Source of the DNA: Ifrita kowaldi
Lineage: Eukaryota; Chordata; Aves; Passeriformes; Cinclosomatidae
NCBI GenBank assembly: GCA_013398055.1
Contig: VZRS01012081.1
Location: 62,001-126,000, forward strand
DNA: 64,000 nt
Direction: 5' to 3'
The notes beneath the pieces were generated by a model, which searched no databases, was not told where the DNA came from, and saw only the letters and a list, made by a program, of their open reading frames with translations. Of the stretch, positions 1 through 13,300 are shown piece by piece. Every line of letters begins with the position of its first letter. The first letter of the stretch is position 1. The position numbers and the translations under genes were made by a program.

Positions 1-1119
1 TACTTCGAAAGCATCACCCTTGTCAATTGGGTACAAAATTCAAGCATGCAGGCATTAGCATTTGCACAAGGAGAAAATTTCCTTGTCCAAGTAGTAGTCT
101 TGAGAGAGAATAAGTCATCTCTCTTTCAGGTCTGCTGTTCTGCTTCCCAAATGCTCTAGTACAAAATAATTGCCTATTGAGCATCCTAGTGCCTGCAGTT
201 TTGCTGTAAAGATAAGCTAGCTTGCTCTGGGCTCTATTTATTCTCTTCCCAGATTTGTATTTATGTTATTTGATTATTGGCTTTTATGAAGGGAAATTTG
301 AACTTGTGCTGCTTTTGTTGCAAGGAATGAGGAGTATTTTCTATTGCTGGACTTAGCTAGAAAGTGGCTGTACTGGGATATACAAAAGTGAGGACACGCT
401 TGAAACAGCAGCCATTTCTGAACCACGCTCAGAGCCAGCTATAAATAAGGGGTGCTTATTGCACGAGTCACACTAGCTGCATGTGGTGACACCTCCTGGG
501 TTATGTTCTAGTACTTGTTTTTAATTATTGATGTGTTTTGCTCTGTTGAGATTTATTTATTTATTTTCACAAATCCATAAAGCTTATCTCACATTAGCCA
601 CACATTTCTTGTCAAGACTGTTCTGCACTCTCTCCTGTTTGGAACATTAACAGTCAGGTGAAATATTTGTGTTTGACACACTATTATAGCTGTCTAAAAA
701 TGTAAATATATTACTGTAATTGCCCTCCCCAAGTATCAGTGAGTCAGGGAAAAGAAACAACATTCAATACCATGCAATACAAAGCCCACAGGTATACTGT
801 GCAGAAGGATGCGGAACAGGCTAATTTCCACATGGGAAGACACATTAAAATCCCTTTCCTTTTCTTTTTTTTTTTAAATATGCTTTCTCCATAGCTATTT
901 GCATTAATTTATGTTTGTCCCAAACTGGCAGAACACGCCATATCAAGTCCTAAGTTATCACTTCCTGTAAGTAAAGGTACTATGCAAAATCCACATGTAA
1001 ATAATGCTTCAAGAAACCAACTGAATCTAGTGCAGGCATAGGAATAAACTAGATAACCTGGAATGTTCTTCCTAAGAAGAATTCCCAGACTGGTTCACTA
1101 CTGAGATCACTTTCATGGG
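1..1119. other. gene-free AT-rich DNA
   Basis: No coding frame of note, RNA gene or recognisable transposon is visible. The stretch is AT-rich with short homopolymers. A TATAAATA string at 440-447 stands alone, with no following open frame or CpG-rich context, so I do not call it a promoter. Confidence 0.6.
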
Positions 1120-1256
1120 ACTCTGGAAACCTTGGTCCTCCTGTAGCTGTGTACATACCCTGCTAGATATTACTGGTCTCTACCATGCTCTGTGCCTCAA
1201 TTTCCTCACTTGTAAGAGGTTGATACTGCTCCTCTCCTTATAGGGCTTTGAGCATA
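1120..1256 (+). repeat. MIR-type SINE, plus-strand fragment
   Basis: The stretch 1186-1256 follows the 3' half of the MIR SINE consensus. It has a 'ctctgtgcctcaatttcctc' segment, then a 'tgtaa' element, and after a spacer a 'tatagggcttt' that matches the MIR 'catagggtt' region. The upstream 'gtagctgtgt' near 1143 fits the MIR core 'ctagctgtgtgac'. MIR is an ancient tRNA-derived SINE of amniotes and is normally very degraded in birds. The boundaries are approximate because both ends fade out. The identification is by eye against the remembered consensus. Confidence 0.6.
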
Positions 1257-1566
1257 AAAAAATATAAAAAAGAGAATCTGTATGAGAGGGATACGTATGA
1301 ATTTGAGAAATGGGAGAATATTTCTTTTTGTCCATAAAGCCCTGAAAAGCAGAGCAATACCCTTTACAAATTAGGGCAGACACTTTGGATGGAATTGTAT
1401 ATTCAACTGAAGCCGGAGTAAAATACACAACAGCTGTGCTCTTCATTTCCAAGTTATACATCATTAATAGATGATGAAAAGTATGATTTTACTTTTCAAG
1501 CTTGTTAGCATTGCAGAGACATGTAAAAGAATCATAGATTTCCAACTGAGCAACAAAACTGTCCAT

Positions 1567-1654
1567 TAAAAAAAAACCGAAAACAAATAAAAAACAAGCA
1601 AACAAAAAAACCCACCAAAAAAAAAAAAAAAAAAAAACCAAAAAAAAACCAAAA
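1567..1654. repeat. A-rich low-complexity tract before gap
   Basis: Almost pure A with occasional C (patterns such as aaac, aaaacc, caaaaaaac), running directly into the first N-run; the other side of the gap (1751-1766) is also A-rich. Such A/C-rich tracts recur across the window, for example at 39.28 kb, 43.55 kb and 53.03 kb. The apparent Phe-rich frames on the minus strand are only translations of this tract. Confidence 0.85.
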
Positions 1655-1750
1655 NNNNNNNNNNNNNNNNNNNNNNNNNNNNNNNNNNNNNNNNNNNNNN
1701 NNNNNNNNNNNNNNNNNNNNNNNNNNNNNNNNNNNNNNNNNNNNNNNNNN
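1655..1750. other. assembly gap, 96 N
   Basis: A run of 96 N lies between two A-rich flanks. The gap is most simply explained by polymerase slippage or read dropout in a long homopolymer-like tract. Nothing can be said about its content. Confidence 0.99.
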
Positions 1751-1766
1751 AAAACCACAAAAAAAC

Positions 1767-4700
1767 CTAAAAGGTGTCAAGTCTGAATATCCATCATATC
1801 TTCCAGTTAAGTATCATCAGTGTTTAAGAGCTGGAAGAAGGAGTATTAGTGCTGAACAATGCTACAACCCCACCATTTGTTGAGTTTTGAAGGGAAGAGA
1901 TGGAGAAATGATCTGGAGCAGAGGTACATAAGTCCCATTAAAAACACTCAGCGCTGTTAATAATTAAAACCTATCACATTAGGGACCTGCCTTCCATTTC
2001 ATTCTTCCTGGAATCATAGCATATATGATGAAGTTTGTGATCACATGGAGCAGTCAAAGCTCTCTATATAGGTTTAACTTTTAGAAACTGTCTCTTCTAA
2101 GGGAGAATACCACATACTGACTTGTTGAATTTAGTCTCAAGAAGGGGATTCTTTGCCCCTTAGGGACCAAAAAGCAACTCAGCTGCAGGAAAGGCTAGAC
2201 AGAGCAGCAAAGCAAAAAAACAACAGGCACTCAAAAAACCTCCAATGAAAACAGATAGAAAAAAAATCTTTCAAGGATTAATTTTTTACCTTCCTGATCA
2301 GGAGGGGAACATCACATAACTGAAAACCAAACAAAACCAACCTGCTTCTATTCTGCTACTAAGCAGTGACTGAAATCCTATATTAAAAAAAAAAAAAAAG
2401 AGAGGACTACAAAATAGACTTTTATAAATTGAACAATAAATTATGAGGTTTAAGAACTGACTCAGTTTTTGAAAAAAGTCAATGAAGATAATGAAAGAAT
2501 AATAATTTAAGGGGTTTTTTAAGGTTTTTCTAGTGCTGCAAACACTACAATGCAATTTATCAATGCTTTTTAAAGGATCTCTCTGTAACACTGCACTTCC
2601 AGGATCCTCTGTTGACTTCTCAAGCTTTTCCTAGGGTTCTCAAGTAGGTAATATTTTTACATTAAAGTCTGGATTTGGGAAAGCAGTAACATGCTTAACT
2701 GCATATGATCTAGGTTTGCCTGTGTATACAAACACTAGGCTGATCAAAGACAACTCATCATTTTTGCTGGTTAGACTGAAAAACTGAAAACAGTTTGCTC
2801 TAAGACAAGAACAGCATCCAGCATAATTAGGTCACTCTTTGCACAGGCATCTGCTTAACTTTAGTGTTCATGTTTCACTCATCCAGCTAAATCTTGGGAG
2901 TCAATTTAATTTCAGCAGGTGAGTACTATGGAATCATCCCAGCATTTTCCTAGGACTAGAATATCAATAAAATATAACCTGGCTAGTTACAAAGTGTGCT
3001 AAAAGGATGAATCACTTTTTCTAGGCTCATTTTTACCAGCTGGAATACACAGTAGATCTCGGATGGATTTCCTGTGTGTATCCTTTTTAAACTGATTCCT
3101 TATGATATGCCCATTCACCAGTACACAGATGGCACTTGAAAAGTGTTATTCTTTTACAGTTTGCAAATCCTTAGACAAGGCTGAACCTATTTAAAATAAT
3201 CTTTAACTTAAAGAGAAAAGTAAACACTAAAAAAACTATTTCAGAGTGGTTTTTTTGTAACAGCTTAATGGAGAATGAATCAATAAATGGGACACATTTC
3301 ACTCTTGAAGGAGAGAAGGAATGAGAAACAAAACACTGTACTGACAATTCACAGGAGCCCCCTCTCTCAGATAGGAGAAAATTGACTAGGGAATTTTTAA
3401 AAGAAAGAACCAGTAGTTCAGATAGGCAACTCTTTAATATTCTCATCGAAATTTTATTAACGAGAGCTAGTTAACCCTAACACAAAAGCTAGAAAAGGAG
3501 ACCTATTGGCCAGCCTTTTCCTACTGTCATTAAAAGCTACATCTCTGAACTCAAAGAGTTAGAGGGCTAACACAAGATCCAACCACAAGCACAGAAATCA
3601 TGTCTAGCTCTGCATCCCCTCTTTTTGGTGTCCCACAAAGACAGCACCAATGAAACTGAGCTGTTGTAAATTGTTCTTTCTCCAGATAATATAATTCCTC
3701 TCCTGCATCTACGGGAAGAATGTGTTATTCTCGATCAATAACACTTTACTGCTATCTATTAAACAAGATGGGCAGCATGGGCTGGAAGAATAACAGTCAG
3801 GAGCTTGATGCCTATTTTCTAGTCTTCTTCAATCCCAGTCACCACTGTGAGTTTTTAGGGTATGGAGGAGAAGGTCACTAGATTCAGACCACTAGACCAT
3901 ATGACCAGCATGGGGAAGATATTCCCACTTCATGCACTGTAAACTGAAAAATAACATCTGCAGATTTTCCATGTGGAACTTATGACAGAAATACTACAAA
4001 CATTTGGATACAAAAGAGCTACATTGTGAGGCTCTCCATCACATCTTCAACAGCCTGTTGATACCCACAGTATTTTTCTTTACCGCAGCTTTTCTACAGA
4101 CTGCAGCCTCTAGCCCGTCCCTCTGGGAAGCACTGCCAGCACCAAGCAAACAGCCCCTGAGGCTGCCCAGGCACACCCTCATCACACAGACAACTTCAGG
4201 AGGTTGACAGCTCCTTGTCAGTCAAAAGCAGAGGCAGGCTTTTTTTTGTCTTTTTGTAACTTCAGTTAATGGGGGCAGAAAAAGTTTTTGACACCTGTTG
4301 TCTATTGACACCTAGTGTACATCAGGACTTTTCAGAGCCTTCAGAAAACTCAACAATATCAGGACATACACAAGCCTTCCAGCTCGTGGATTTGATTCTC
4401 AAGCAGGTGCAACTCTCCTGTTTCCCAGCTCAGGAGAATGATCCCTTTGTGTAGTTGAAAACTATATTAAAATATGCCAGTACCCCAGGAAACAAGAAAA
4501 CTTGCTCTGATCTACAGGAAAATTGCTTCCAAAAGTACACAGTGTCTGACAATTAGAATACCTTCATTAACTTACACACAAACATAGAAGCTAACATTTT
4601 TTTGCTGTGGCTAGCCTAGGAAACTCAGTATGTGTTGCAGCCTGGTTTCTGCAGGCAAGTAAAGCAATACAGATCTAGACTGTCAGAGAACGTTGCTGTG

Positions 4701-7700
4701 TCAGAGCAATAAGGTCAGCTAAGGAACACAGAGCTCCCTCTACTTTCTGATGTGTAGACTTTTAAGCCTCTGAGTGAGGTTTCTTCTGCTACAGATACTT
4801 ATTTATTACTAGTTTTATTTGCTTCCACTGCAGGGAAGTAATACTTAAACAACATAGAGATACTTTTTTTTTTTCCCAGTGAGCTGTTCACAATATGAAC
4901 ACTTGCCATCTTTTGTCAGTATTGCTTAAAATACTTAGACAAAAATTGGGTCCAACAAATAAAATTTAATCTAGAAAAGAGTGTGTTGACTTAGAGATTT
5001 ATTAACTTATTGAGATGAATGTGGTTTTGGTCACAAAAGAGTGCTGTGATTTTGTTTTGAAATAAGTTTTCAAATCCTTTTAAGAAAGCATTTGTTTTCC
5101 TTAGACAAGAGTCCTGATAATTCAGGAACAGTCCAAAGTCAATGTGAAAGTCTTAGTGCAGTTTGTCATTAATGCAGCACATCTTCTCAGCTAAAAAATT
5201 AAAGCCGTATATTCTCCATAGGTGGTAATAAAAGTAAAGCCCAAGCGGGGGATTCACTTAAGTATCTCAATAGAAAATATGATTTGCTTATTTATTTTTA
5301 AAAAGTGTTTTTGTCTAATGCTTGCCCTTATCAAATGTTCAACAGCAAATTTTGGGAATACAGGATTAAGCACTTATGGCAGTAACTTTGGTGCTGCTAC
5401 AGAACCATTGAGGTTAAGATGAGCTTTGCATTGATTCAGGCTGAGAAATGTGAAAAACAACACAGAAAGCTGGAGGAACCAAAGAGGTTATATCAGAGTA
5501 TCTAAACACTGAACTGAAATATCAACTAAGCTGTTAGTAAATGTTAATGTATTAATTGTTCATGGCAAAGGGCATTGGGTTTGGAAAAGGACACTCTTCT
5601 TCAAAAGAAAAATATGTGGCTGGACTACCAAGTACTTTAAGAGAAGCTCTTGCTGTGACCATAAATATCACACATTTCAAGTCTACGACTTATATTTAGC
5701 CAAACCAAACAAAACCCAAATAACAGGCAAGCAAAAGACAACTAAGAAACATTTCCTCATTTTCCTTGAGTAGTGCATTTGGCAAGTGTCCTAGCTATAC
5801 TAAGATTAGTCTTCATTGGCGTAAGGCAAAATGTGATGAACTTTTAAAAGATTATCTTTTGCTGTTCAAGTGAACTGCAATCCTGATTAATATGCAAATA
5901 TCTATTTGCTTAGGATCAGTTTTTATAGACAGAGTAGGTAACATGGCAAAACTTATGCCAAAACAGATACAGTGAGCTTTTTTGGGTTTCTTTGGGCATA
6001 TGGATCAGGTTAATCTTGATGCTATTTACATAACATGCTGTTTCCTCCAAAGGTAAGCTTAGATTTAGAACTTGATCTTTAATTTAAAGTTTGCCCATGA
6101 CTTATCATTCTGCAACAGTGCCTCAGACACCAGCTTTCAGTTGTATCTCACAAATAAGTTGGTTTAAAGTCAGAGTTTCTACTCTAACTAACAAAGAAGC
6201 TGGAAACTTTACTTCCTTAGCATTATATGAGAATTTTCCATAGCTCTGAGGAGCCATTTGGTTGGCTTAGAGTGAGCCCAGGCAGGCTCTGTTGATTATA
6301 TGGAACCAAAGATGACAAAAATAAAAAGTACATTTCCAGCTGGAAAATCCAAGGGAAGTTACAAGTTGTGCTTCCTTTGTCTGTGTTCAGCCCTCTTTCC
6401 AAAGCTGTCTGATTAGGTGAGAGCACAGATTATAGAGGTGATATGATGTCTCTACTATCATCCTCAAACATGCTGGGAACCAAAAGGATGTTTTCCCTCC
6501 AACATTTCCTGCAACAAATGTTTGCCTCTGCCCAGCTTTTGAGGAGAAGGCACACAATTGTCAGAGACTGAAGGGCAGTTACCACATAAGGCAAGCCACA
6601 GAAATAATCACACAGAGCCAAACCAATGTTTCTACTGTCGTTACATGACAGAAAAAAGAGCTTTTTCTGTGCAGTCTTCAGGTATTAAGTACCATGCCAG
6701 TGGTACCTGCAACACAGTAATTGGCAGGTATCATACCAGTAAACAAACCTTTTAAATATAGACATCAAAATGTTCATTTCAACTCTTAATAGATGGTAGG
6801 GCTATTTTATAATCCATCTATCTTATTCACGTATTCATTTCTTGTCTTCTCTTATCCTCCCAGACTGCAATACTGGAGCAAACATATACGCTAGTTATTC
6901 TATGCAAGCTCAGTAGCAATGTTAAAATAAATTGAAGAAAAGATAAATAGGCCATCAGAGTACAATCTCAGTCATATGATGATTATTATTTTTATGGATC
7001 AGGAGAGTTAATTCTGTAGGAAACCAAGCTCCCTTAAAAAACCCCCATCAAATTCCAGTTTAGCAAAGTAGTGATGTTAACAAGATTGAAAAGGTGTGTT
7101 ACACTTACAGGATAAAAAAGTGTGCAAATAGCACAATCTTCAACTACATATCCTCTGCTGCCAAACTTTACACTTGTTGCTGCCATAGACGAATACATTT
7201 TATATGTGTTCACAGTTGTGGCTGAAATGTGAAGGCCCTGATCTTCCTTCAAACAAAACAATGATTCTAAGTGCAAGAAACCTTGCTTGTGTGTCACAAC
7301 GCGTTAGTCTTGTCAACTAAAAGCAAGCTCATTTGGATGAGAATTTTCAAGTAGAGGTAAGAGCTTCAGAGAGATAACAGGAGGGAGCAAAAATAATTCA
7401 ATCGAAACACAGTCTATATCATACCCCTTTAAAGAGAGTTCCTTGTGTTTGGTTTCCTTAGCATCTTTTTTCTCTTACTAGCTTTTCCTTGTTAATGACT
7501 GAGTCAATCAAGTAATGTTTACCTATGGCAGATAACATTAAACTAAACACTAAGCATTATTTTGATAATTGAAGAATAAGAAAAAAACCTAAAGGAACAA
7601 CTAGATAAAATCACCTCACACCAGCAGGAAAGAGATCTCAAGTGTGACTGGCATTGTGCAGCAAGCAATAAATTGAATGAGACTTTATAGCATCAGAGTC

Positions 7701-8956
7701 AGATATCAAAGTTCAGAGCTTTTTATAGTTGCTACACATTGCTGTCTCTTTTGTATGATAGCAGCTCTATAGTACAGACTCCTTTACTGAGACATCTCTC
7801 TTTTCTTCTGTGTGTAAAGAGGCACATGAAATCTGCCATTTAGCTTCAAGTTATGGTCCCAAGCAAGGTCTTTTGTCTGTAGAGTCTAATGGAAAGCAAT
7901 TAATCCCTGGCAGTATAAACCTTTAATCATATGAAAAATGCCTAATCACTGTGTTTCTAATCCCTTGGTGCAGAATCTAATGCTGAAATTCAGTCCTCAA
8001 ACCCTAACTTTCCTTTTTAATGAATGTCCAATCCTGGCTTCCTTTAAAGTTTAAGGCCCATGTTAATTTTAACGCACATGCTCCTGTGAAATGCCTAGTT
8101 AGGATTTCCACTGAGACAAACACTGTAAAGTCAATGGGATTATACTTTTGATTATAGGTTGTTGACTAGGTCAATGGACCGCCATGCTGCAAGTCTTGCA
8201 AGGATATGTGTATTGTCCCTAATGAGACATTCAGCATTATAAGTTCAGGGAAAGGATCAGTATTTTTTTCCCCATTTTCTGATTTATCAGCTATTTGACA
8301 TAGTAGCAAGATTTTTAGCAATAATGTTCTAAAACCCACTAGAGTTATACACACAAGAGGGAATTTGTACAGTACTTATAGCTTGAAAGTTTGCTTTTGA
8401 GTTTAACATTGAATCTCTGAGAACTTCAAATAAGATCTGGACTCCCACGCTCACCAGCTGAAGTTGTATTTCTTCACAGAAGCAGTTTTACTTCTGAAGT
8501 GACAAAACAGTATTCCCTGATACCATGTCAGCTGGTCTTCTATTTCCTTGCCATTCTAAATAGCAAGAACAATCATGCACAGGAGAATATATAGCTCTGG
8601 GTACGTCTCTTAAATTTGCATACAACACACCTGAACATCAGTGGGTTTTTTCATCATGCAGACAACTGTGTATCAGCAACTGGACTGAAATAACCAGCCT
8701 TGGTCTCATGTGGCATACATTGCACAACTGAACAGACAATGGCTGAACAGTTTTCAACTCCTGTTGGGGTAATCTACTTGAAACAGATGGCTCATTAAAT
8801 AACAACAAATTTCTCATCCATGCTCTTATGGTAGTCCATCACAAAGGAAACAGCTTCAGCATTTACGTGACAATTGCAGGTCTAGATCATCACTTTTGTC
8901 CTGTCGTATTGAGGAAGGCTGAGTTCATTTGGATGTTTGCATTCACTTTCACCAAT
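1767..8956. other. gene-free AT-rich DNA
   Basis: About 7 kb without a defensible gene. Open frames are short (under 100 codons), lie in all frames and have no recognisable domains. Small features are an oligo-A run at 2385-2399, a C/A-rich stretch near 5700-5730 and the octamer-containing segment near 5870-5940 described under findings. I recognise no transposable element in this stretch. Confidence 0.6.
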
Positions 8957-10378
8957 TGTATTGTATTTGTGTGGCAAGCTTTTGGAGTGGGGAAGGCATC
9001 TCTTTTGTGAGAAGATGACAGAAACTTCACAGATGTCTGATAAAACCAGTGCCAGCCAGCTGCAAGAGAGACTGCTGGGCAAGGCTGAGCCTACAGCAAC
9101 AGAAGTACTGACTCTGGGGTAATGTATTTAAGAAGGGTAAAATAATCCCTGTGCAAAAACAAACACAGAAGGGAGAGAGAATACGTGAGAGTAACAGTTC
9201 TATAGACACCAAAGTCAATGAAGGAGAGAGAGGAGGTGCTCCAGGGGCCAGAGCCAAGATCACACTGCAGCCCATGGTGAAGACCATGGTGAGGCAGGAG
9301 GTGCCCCTGCAGTGCATGGAGGACCTCCCACAGAGCAGGTGGATGCCCAAAGGAAGCTGTGACCCTGTGGCACTGGAGTAGGCTCCTGGCAGGACCTGTG
9401 GAGCCATAGAAAGAGGAGGAGCTCGTTTGGTGGCAGGACTTGTGATCCTGTGTGGGATCCACGCTGGAACAGCCTTTTTCTGAAGAACTGCAGCCTGTGG
9501 AAAGATGTTCTCACTGGAGCAGTTCATGAAGAGCTACAGCCTTTGAAAAGGACTGCTGTTGGAGAAGTTTGTGGGGGACTGTCTCCTGTGAGAAGGACCA
9601 CACACTGGAGCAGGGAAAGAGNAGGGGCCAGAGCCAAGATCACACTGCAGCCCATGGTGAAGACCATGGTGAGGCAGGAGGTGCCCCTGCAGTGCATGGA
9701 GGACCTCCCACAGAGCAGGTGGATGCCCAAAGGAAGCTGTGACCCTGTGGCACTGGAGTAGGCTCCTGGCAGGACCTGTGGAGCCATAGAAAGAGGAGGA
9801 GCTCGTTTGGTGGCAGGACTTGTGATCCTGTGTGGGATCCACGCTGGAACAGCCTTTTTCTGAAGAACTGCAGCCTGTGGAAAGATGTTCTCACTGGAGC
9901 AGTTCATGAAGAGCTACAGCCTTTGAAAAGGACTGCTGTTGGAGAAGTTTGTGGGGGACTGTCTCCTGTGAGAAGGACCACACACTGGAGCAGGGAAAGA
10001 GTATAAGGAGGAAGCAAAAACAGAGATGTTTGATGACGCGGCCATGGCCCCTACTCCCCATCTCCCTGTGCCACTTGGAGAGAGGAGGTAGAGAAAAACT
10101 GGGAGTTAAGTTGAATCCAGGAAGAAGGAAGAAATGTGTGGAAGGTGTTTTATGGTTTGTGTTTATTTCTCAGTATCCTAGTCTTATTTGATTGGAAACA
10201 AATGCAATTAATTTCACCAAGCTGAGTCTGTTTTGCCTGCGATGGTACTTAGTGAGTGACCTCCCTGTCCTTATCTCAACCACGATGTTGTCCTTTGTCT
10301 CCCCAGTCCAGCTGAGGAGGGGAGTGATAGGGTGGCTTTGGAAGGTACCTGGCATCCAGCCAGAGTCAAAACATCACA
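8957..10378 (+). mobile_element. avian endogenous retrovirus LTR (solo), copy 1
   Basis: A plus-oriented LTR of a large LTR family that I recognise from bird genomes. It opens with a 'tgtggcaagcttttgg' region. Repeated 'gcagccc..gg' and 'ctggagcag' motifs fill the middle. The 3' third has 'gctgagtctgttttgcc', 'ctccctgtccttatctcaac' and 'tccagctgaggaggggagtg', and the LTR ends at 'catcaca'. A TATA-like TATTTAAG lies at 9125-9132. The 5-bp flanks are ccaat (8952-8956) and tcaat (10379-10383), a 4/5 match that fits an aged target-site duplication. No gag, pol or env sequence adjoins it, so it is probably a solo LTR. Its 1,422 bp include an exact 380-base internal duplication that is probably an assembly error; without it the length is 1,042, close to copy 2. 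The retroviral class (ERVL or ERVK) is not assigned. Confidence 0.75.
9243..10001. repeat. exact direct duplication across a single N (duplication A)
   Basis: Bases 9243-9621 (379 bp) reappear at 9623-10001 with an offset of 380, separated by a lone N at 9622. I saw no difference between the copies. The unit lies wholly inside the LTR. A single N at the junction and complete identity are typical of two overlapping contig ends placed side by side rather than merged. A real, very recent tandem duplication is possible but less likely. Confidence 0.9.
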
Positions 10379-13300
10379 TCAATGCATTCCATTCACTAAC
10401 ATTCACTACCCTTTTTTTATATTCCCTAAGTCTTAAACATCTCCAGATTCAGTTGAAATAATGAGAAAAGACAGACTGCAAAGAAAATGATTCTCTTATA
10501 CGTTTGCTCTTCTATCAAGAGTAACTGGTAGATCTCACTAGAAAGAGGCCTTCAAAATGGTCAGCAATGCAGACCTGGAGGAATGATTCTGTACTAGTCA
10601 GGAATTTAACATGTCAGCCACAAACCGCCCAATCCCAGATACCAAATCTAGATGTTAACTATAACACAACTCCACTAGTGTTTTCATGGATTGTGGGTAA
10701 TATTTAGTCTGCTGGCTCTTAAGCAGCAATAACTGAAAAGGAAGGCAATAGCCAATTTTGTTCTTCCTACAGCTGACAGTTTTATGTGCTCTCCAGTTTT
10801 TGATGAACAGCAGAATTTCCTTTTTTCCTTCTTTCATCTCTATTCATATGTCAACTTCTTGAGCTCAATGCTGAAAAATGTCACTTGTCATATCCAGACT
10901 CTAGTAATACTTTCTTATTGACTTCAGGCAGTTATAGCAATGCCGTTTAAATGTATATTGACTTACCTGTAACACAGACACAACCTTCAGTTTCTCCACA
11001 GTTTTGCACTCTCTGATGATACTTTTCACTGCTTACAGTCTTAAGTCATCTCTCAAAGGCTACATTACACATACATGGCAGAGCCAAAGATGGATGTTTA
11101 CTGCAAAAATCCCTTTGTCTGAATAATGTTTTTCATTTTAAAATCTCAAGCTGCTGTATCATATATTAGATGGATTAGGCAATAAGAAAAAATATCTCCC
11201 CATGTTTTACTATTTTGTAAATTTTCAGCACATATTCTGATACTGAAACAATGTCACCCATTTTCTCAGGGTAACTACTCATCATACTCCTCCTCATACT
11301 GTCCTACCCTTTTTTTCTGACTGACAACAGGCTACACATAGGATGGACACTCCATTAAACTACCATTGCTTCAGAGATATTGAGATTCCTGAAGGAAATC
11401 TGTCTTGCTGAAATACCTGTGTTAGCTTCTTTCAGCAGCACTCACGCTTGCAGTTTTAGAGTGGGTTTTTGTTGTTGGTTGTTTTCAGGGTTTTTTTGCT
11501 TCCGATAAGTAAGTTTCTTTGGGAAGGTTGCTTTTGACTCTATCAGTCAGGTTTTCTATTCTCTTTTAACAAAAGCAGAATACGCCATTTCATTTCCGTT
11601 GCTTTTGTACAAAGCACTCAGCTAGTGAAGTTCACAGTTGAGCTGACAACTGCATTATTCTTCCTCACCACACCATTTGGTCTCAACAGTGGTCTCCAAA
11701 AGTTAAGATTGTGCTGTTAAGTGTCAGTCAAGTAAACTTCATCTTTGGAGACAAGAAATCTCAGGACAAGTAGCCAATGGCAAAGACAACTTTCTCAGAC
11801 GTCTGCAGACTAAGCACATGCTGTGCCTTTGTTCAGAGGTACCTGCACATCAGGAGGCACTACACTGCTTGCCAATATTTCCTTCCACTCCACCCCACTC
11901 CACCAATTAATATCATCATGCAATCTGCAGCACTAACTATTGCAGGTTTATAGTTAAGGTTCCTGAAANGCGGCCATGGCCCCTACTCCCCATCTCCCTG
12001 TGCCACTTGGAGAGAGGAGGTAGAGAAAAACTGGGAGTTAAGTTGAATCCAGGAAGAAGGAAGAAATGTGTGGAAGGTGTTTTATGGTTTGTGTTTATTT
12101 CTCAGTATCCTAGTCTTATTTGATTGGAAACAAATGCAATTAATTTCACCAAGCTGAGTCTGTTTTGCCTGCGATGGTACTTAGTGAGTGACCTCCCTGT
12201 CCTTATCTCAACCACGATGTTGTCCTTTGTCTCCCCAGTCCAGCTGAGGAGGGGAGTGATAGGGTGGCTTTGGAAGGTACCTGGCATCCAGCCAGAGTCA
12301 AAACATCACATCAATGCATTCCATTCACTAACATTCACTACCCTTTTTTTATATTCCCTAAGTCTTAAACATCTCCAGATTCAGTTGAAATAATGAGAAA
12401 AGACAGACTGCAAAGAAAATGATTCTCTTATACGTTTGCTCTTCTATCAAGAGTAACTGGTAGATCTCACTAGAAAGAGGCCTTCAAAATGGTCAGCAAT
12501 GCAGACCTGGAGGAATGATTCTGTACTAGTCAGGAATTTAACATGTCAGCCACAAACCGCCCAATCCCAGATACCAAATCTAGATGTTAACTATAACACA
12601 ACTCCACTAGTGTTTTCATGGATTGTGGGTAATATTTAGTCTGCTGGCTCTTAAGCAGCAATAACTGAAAAGGAAGGCAATAGCCAATTTTGTTCTTCCT
12701 ACAGCTGACAGTTTTATGTGCTCTCCAGTTTTTGATGAACAGCAGAATTTCCTTTTTTCCTTCTTTCATCTCTATTCATATGTCAACTTCTTGAGCTCAA
12801 TGCTGAAAAATGTCACTTGTCATATCCAGACTCTAGTAATACTTTCTTATTGACTTCAGGCAGTTATAGCAATGCCGTTTAAATGTATATTGACTTACCT
12901 GTAACACAGACACAACCTTCAGTTTCTCCACAGTTTTGCACTCTCTGATGATACTTTTCACTGCTTACAGTCTTAAGTCATCTCTCAAAGGCTACATTAC
13001 ACATACATGGCAGAGCCAAAGATGGATGTTTACTGCAAAAATCCCTTTGTCTGAATAATGTTTTTCATTTTAAAATCTCAAGCTGCTGTATCATATATTA
13101 GATGGATTAGGCAATAAGAAAAAATATCTCCCCATGTTTTACTATTTTGTAAATTTTCAGCACATATTCTGATACTGAAACAATGTCACCCATTTTCTCA
13201 GGGTAACTACTCATCATACTCCTCCTCATACTGTCCTACCCTTTTTTTCTGACTGACAACAGGCTACACATAGGATGGACACTCCATTAAACTACCATTG

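Noticed and set aside
440..447. TATAAATA as a core promoter
   Set aside because: Isolated in AT-rich DNA, with no initiator context, CpG enrichment or downstream gene.
1489..1780. Phe-rich minus-strand proteins around the first gap
   Set aside because: They are translations of an A-rich tract and N.
10170..12769. Pairs of identical small open frames as a tandem gene family
   Set aside because: They are exact copies produced by duplication B and sit in LTR or non-coding sequence.
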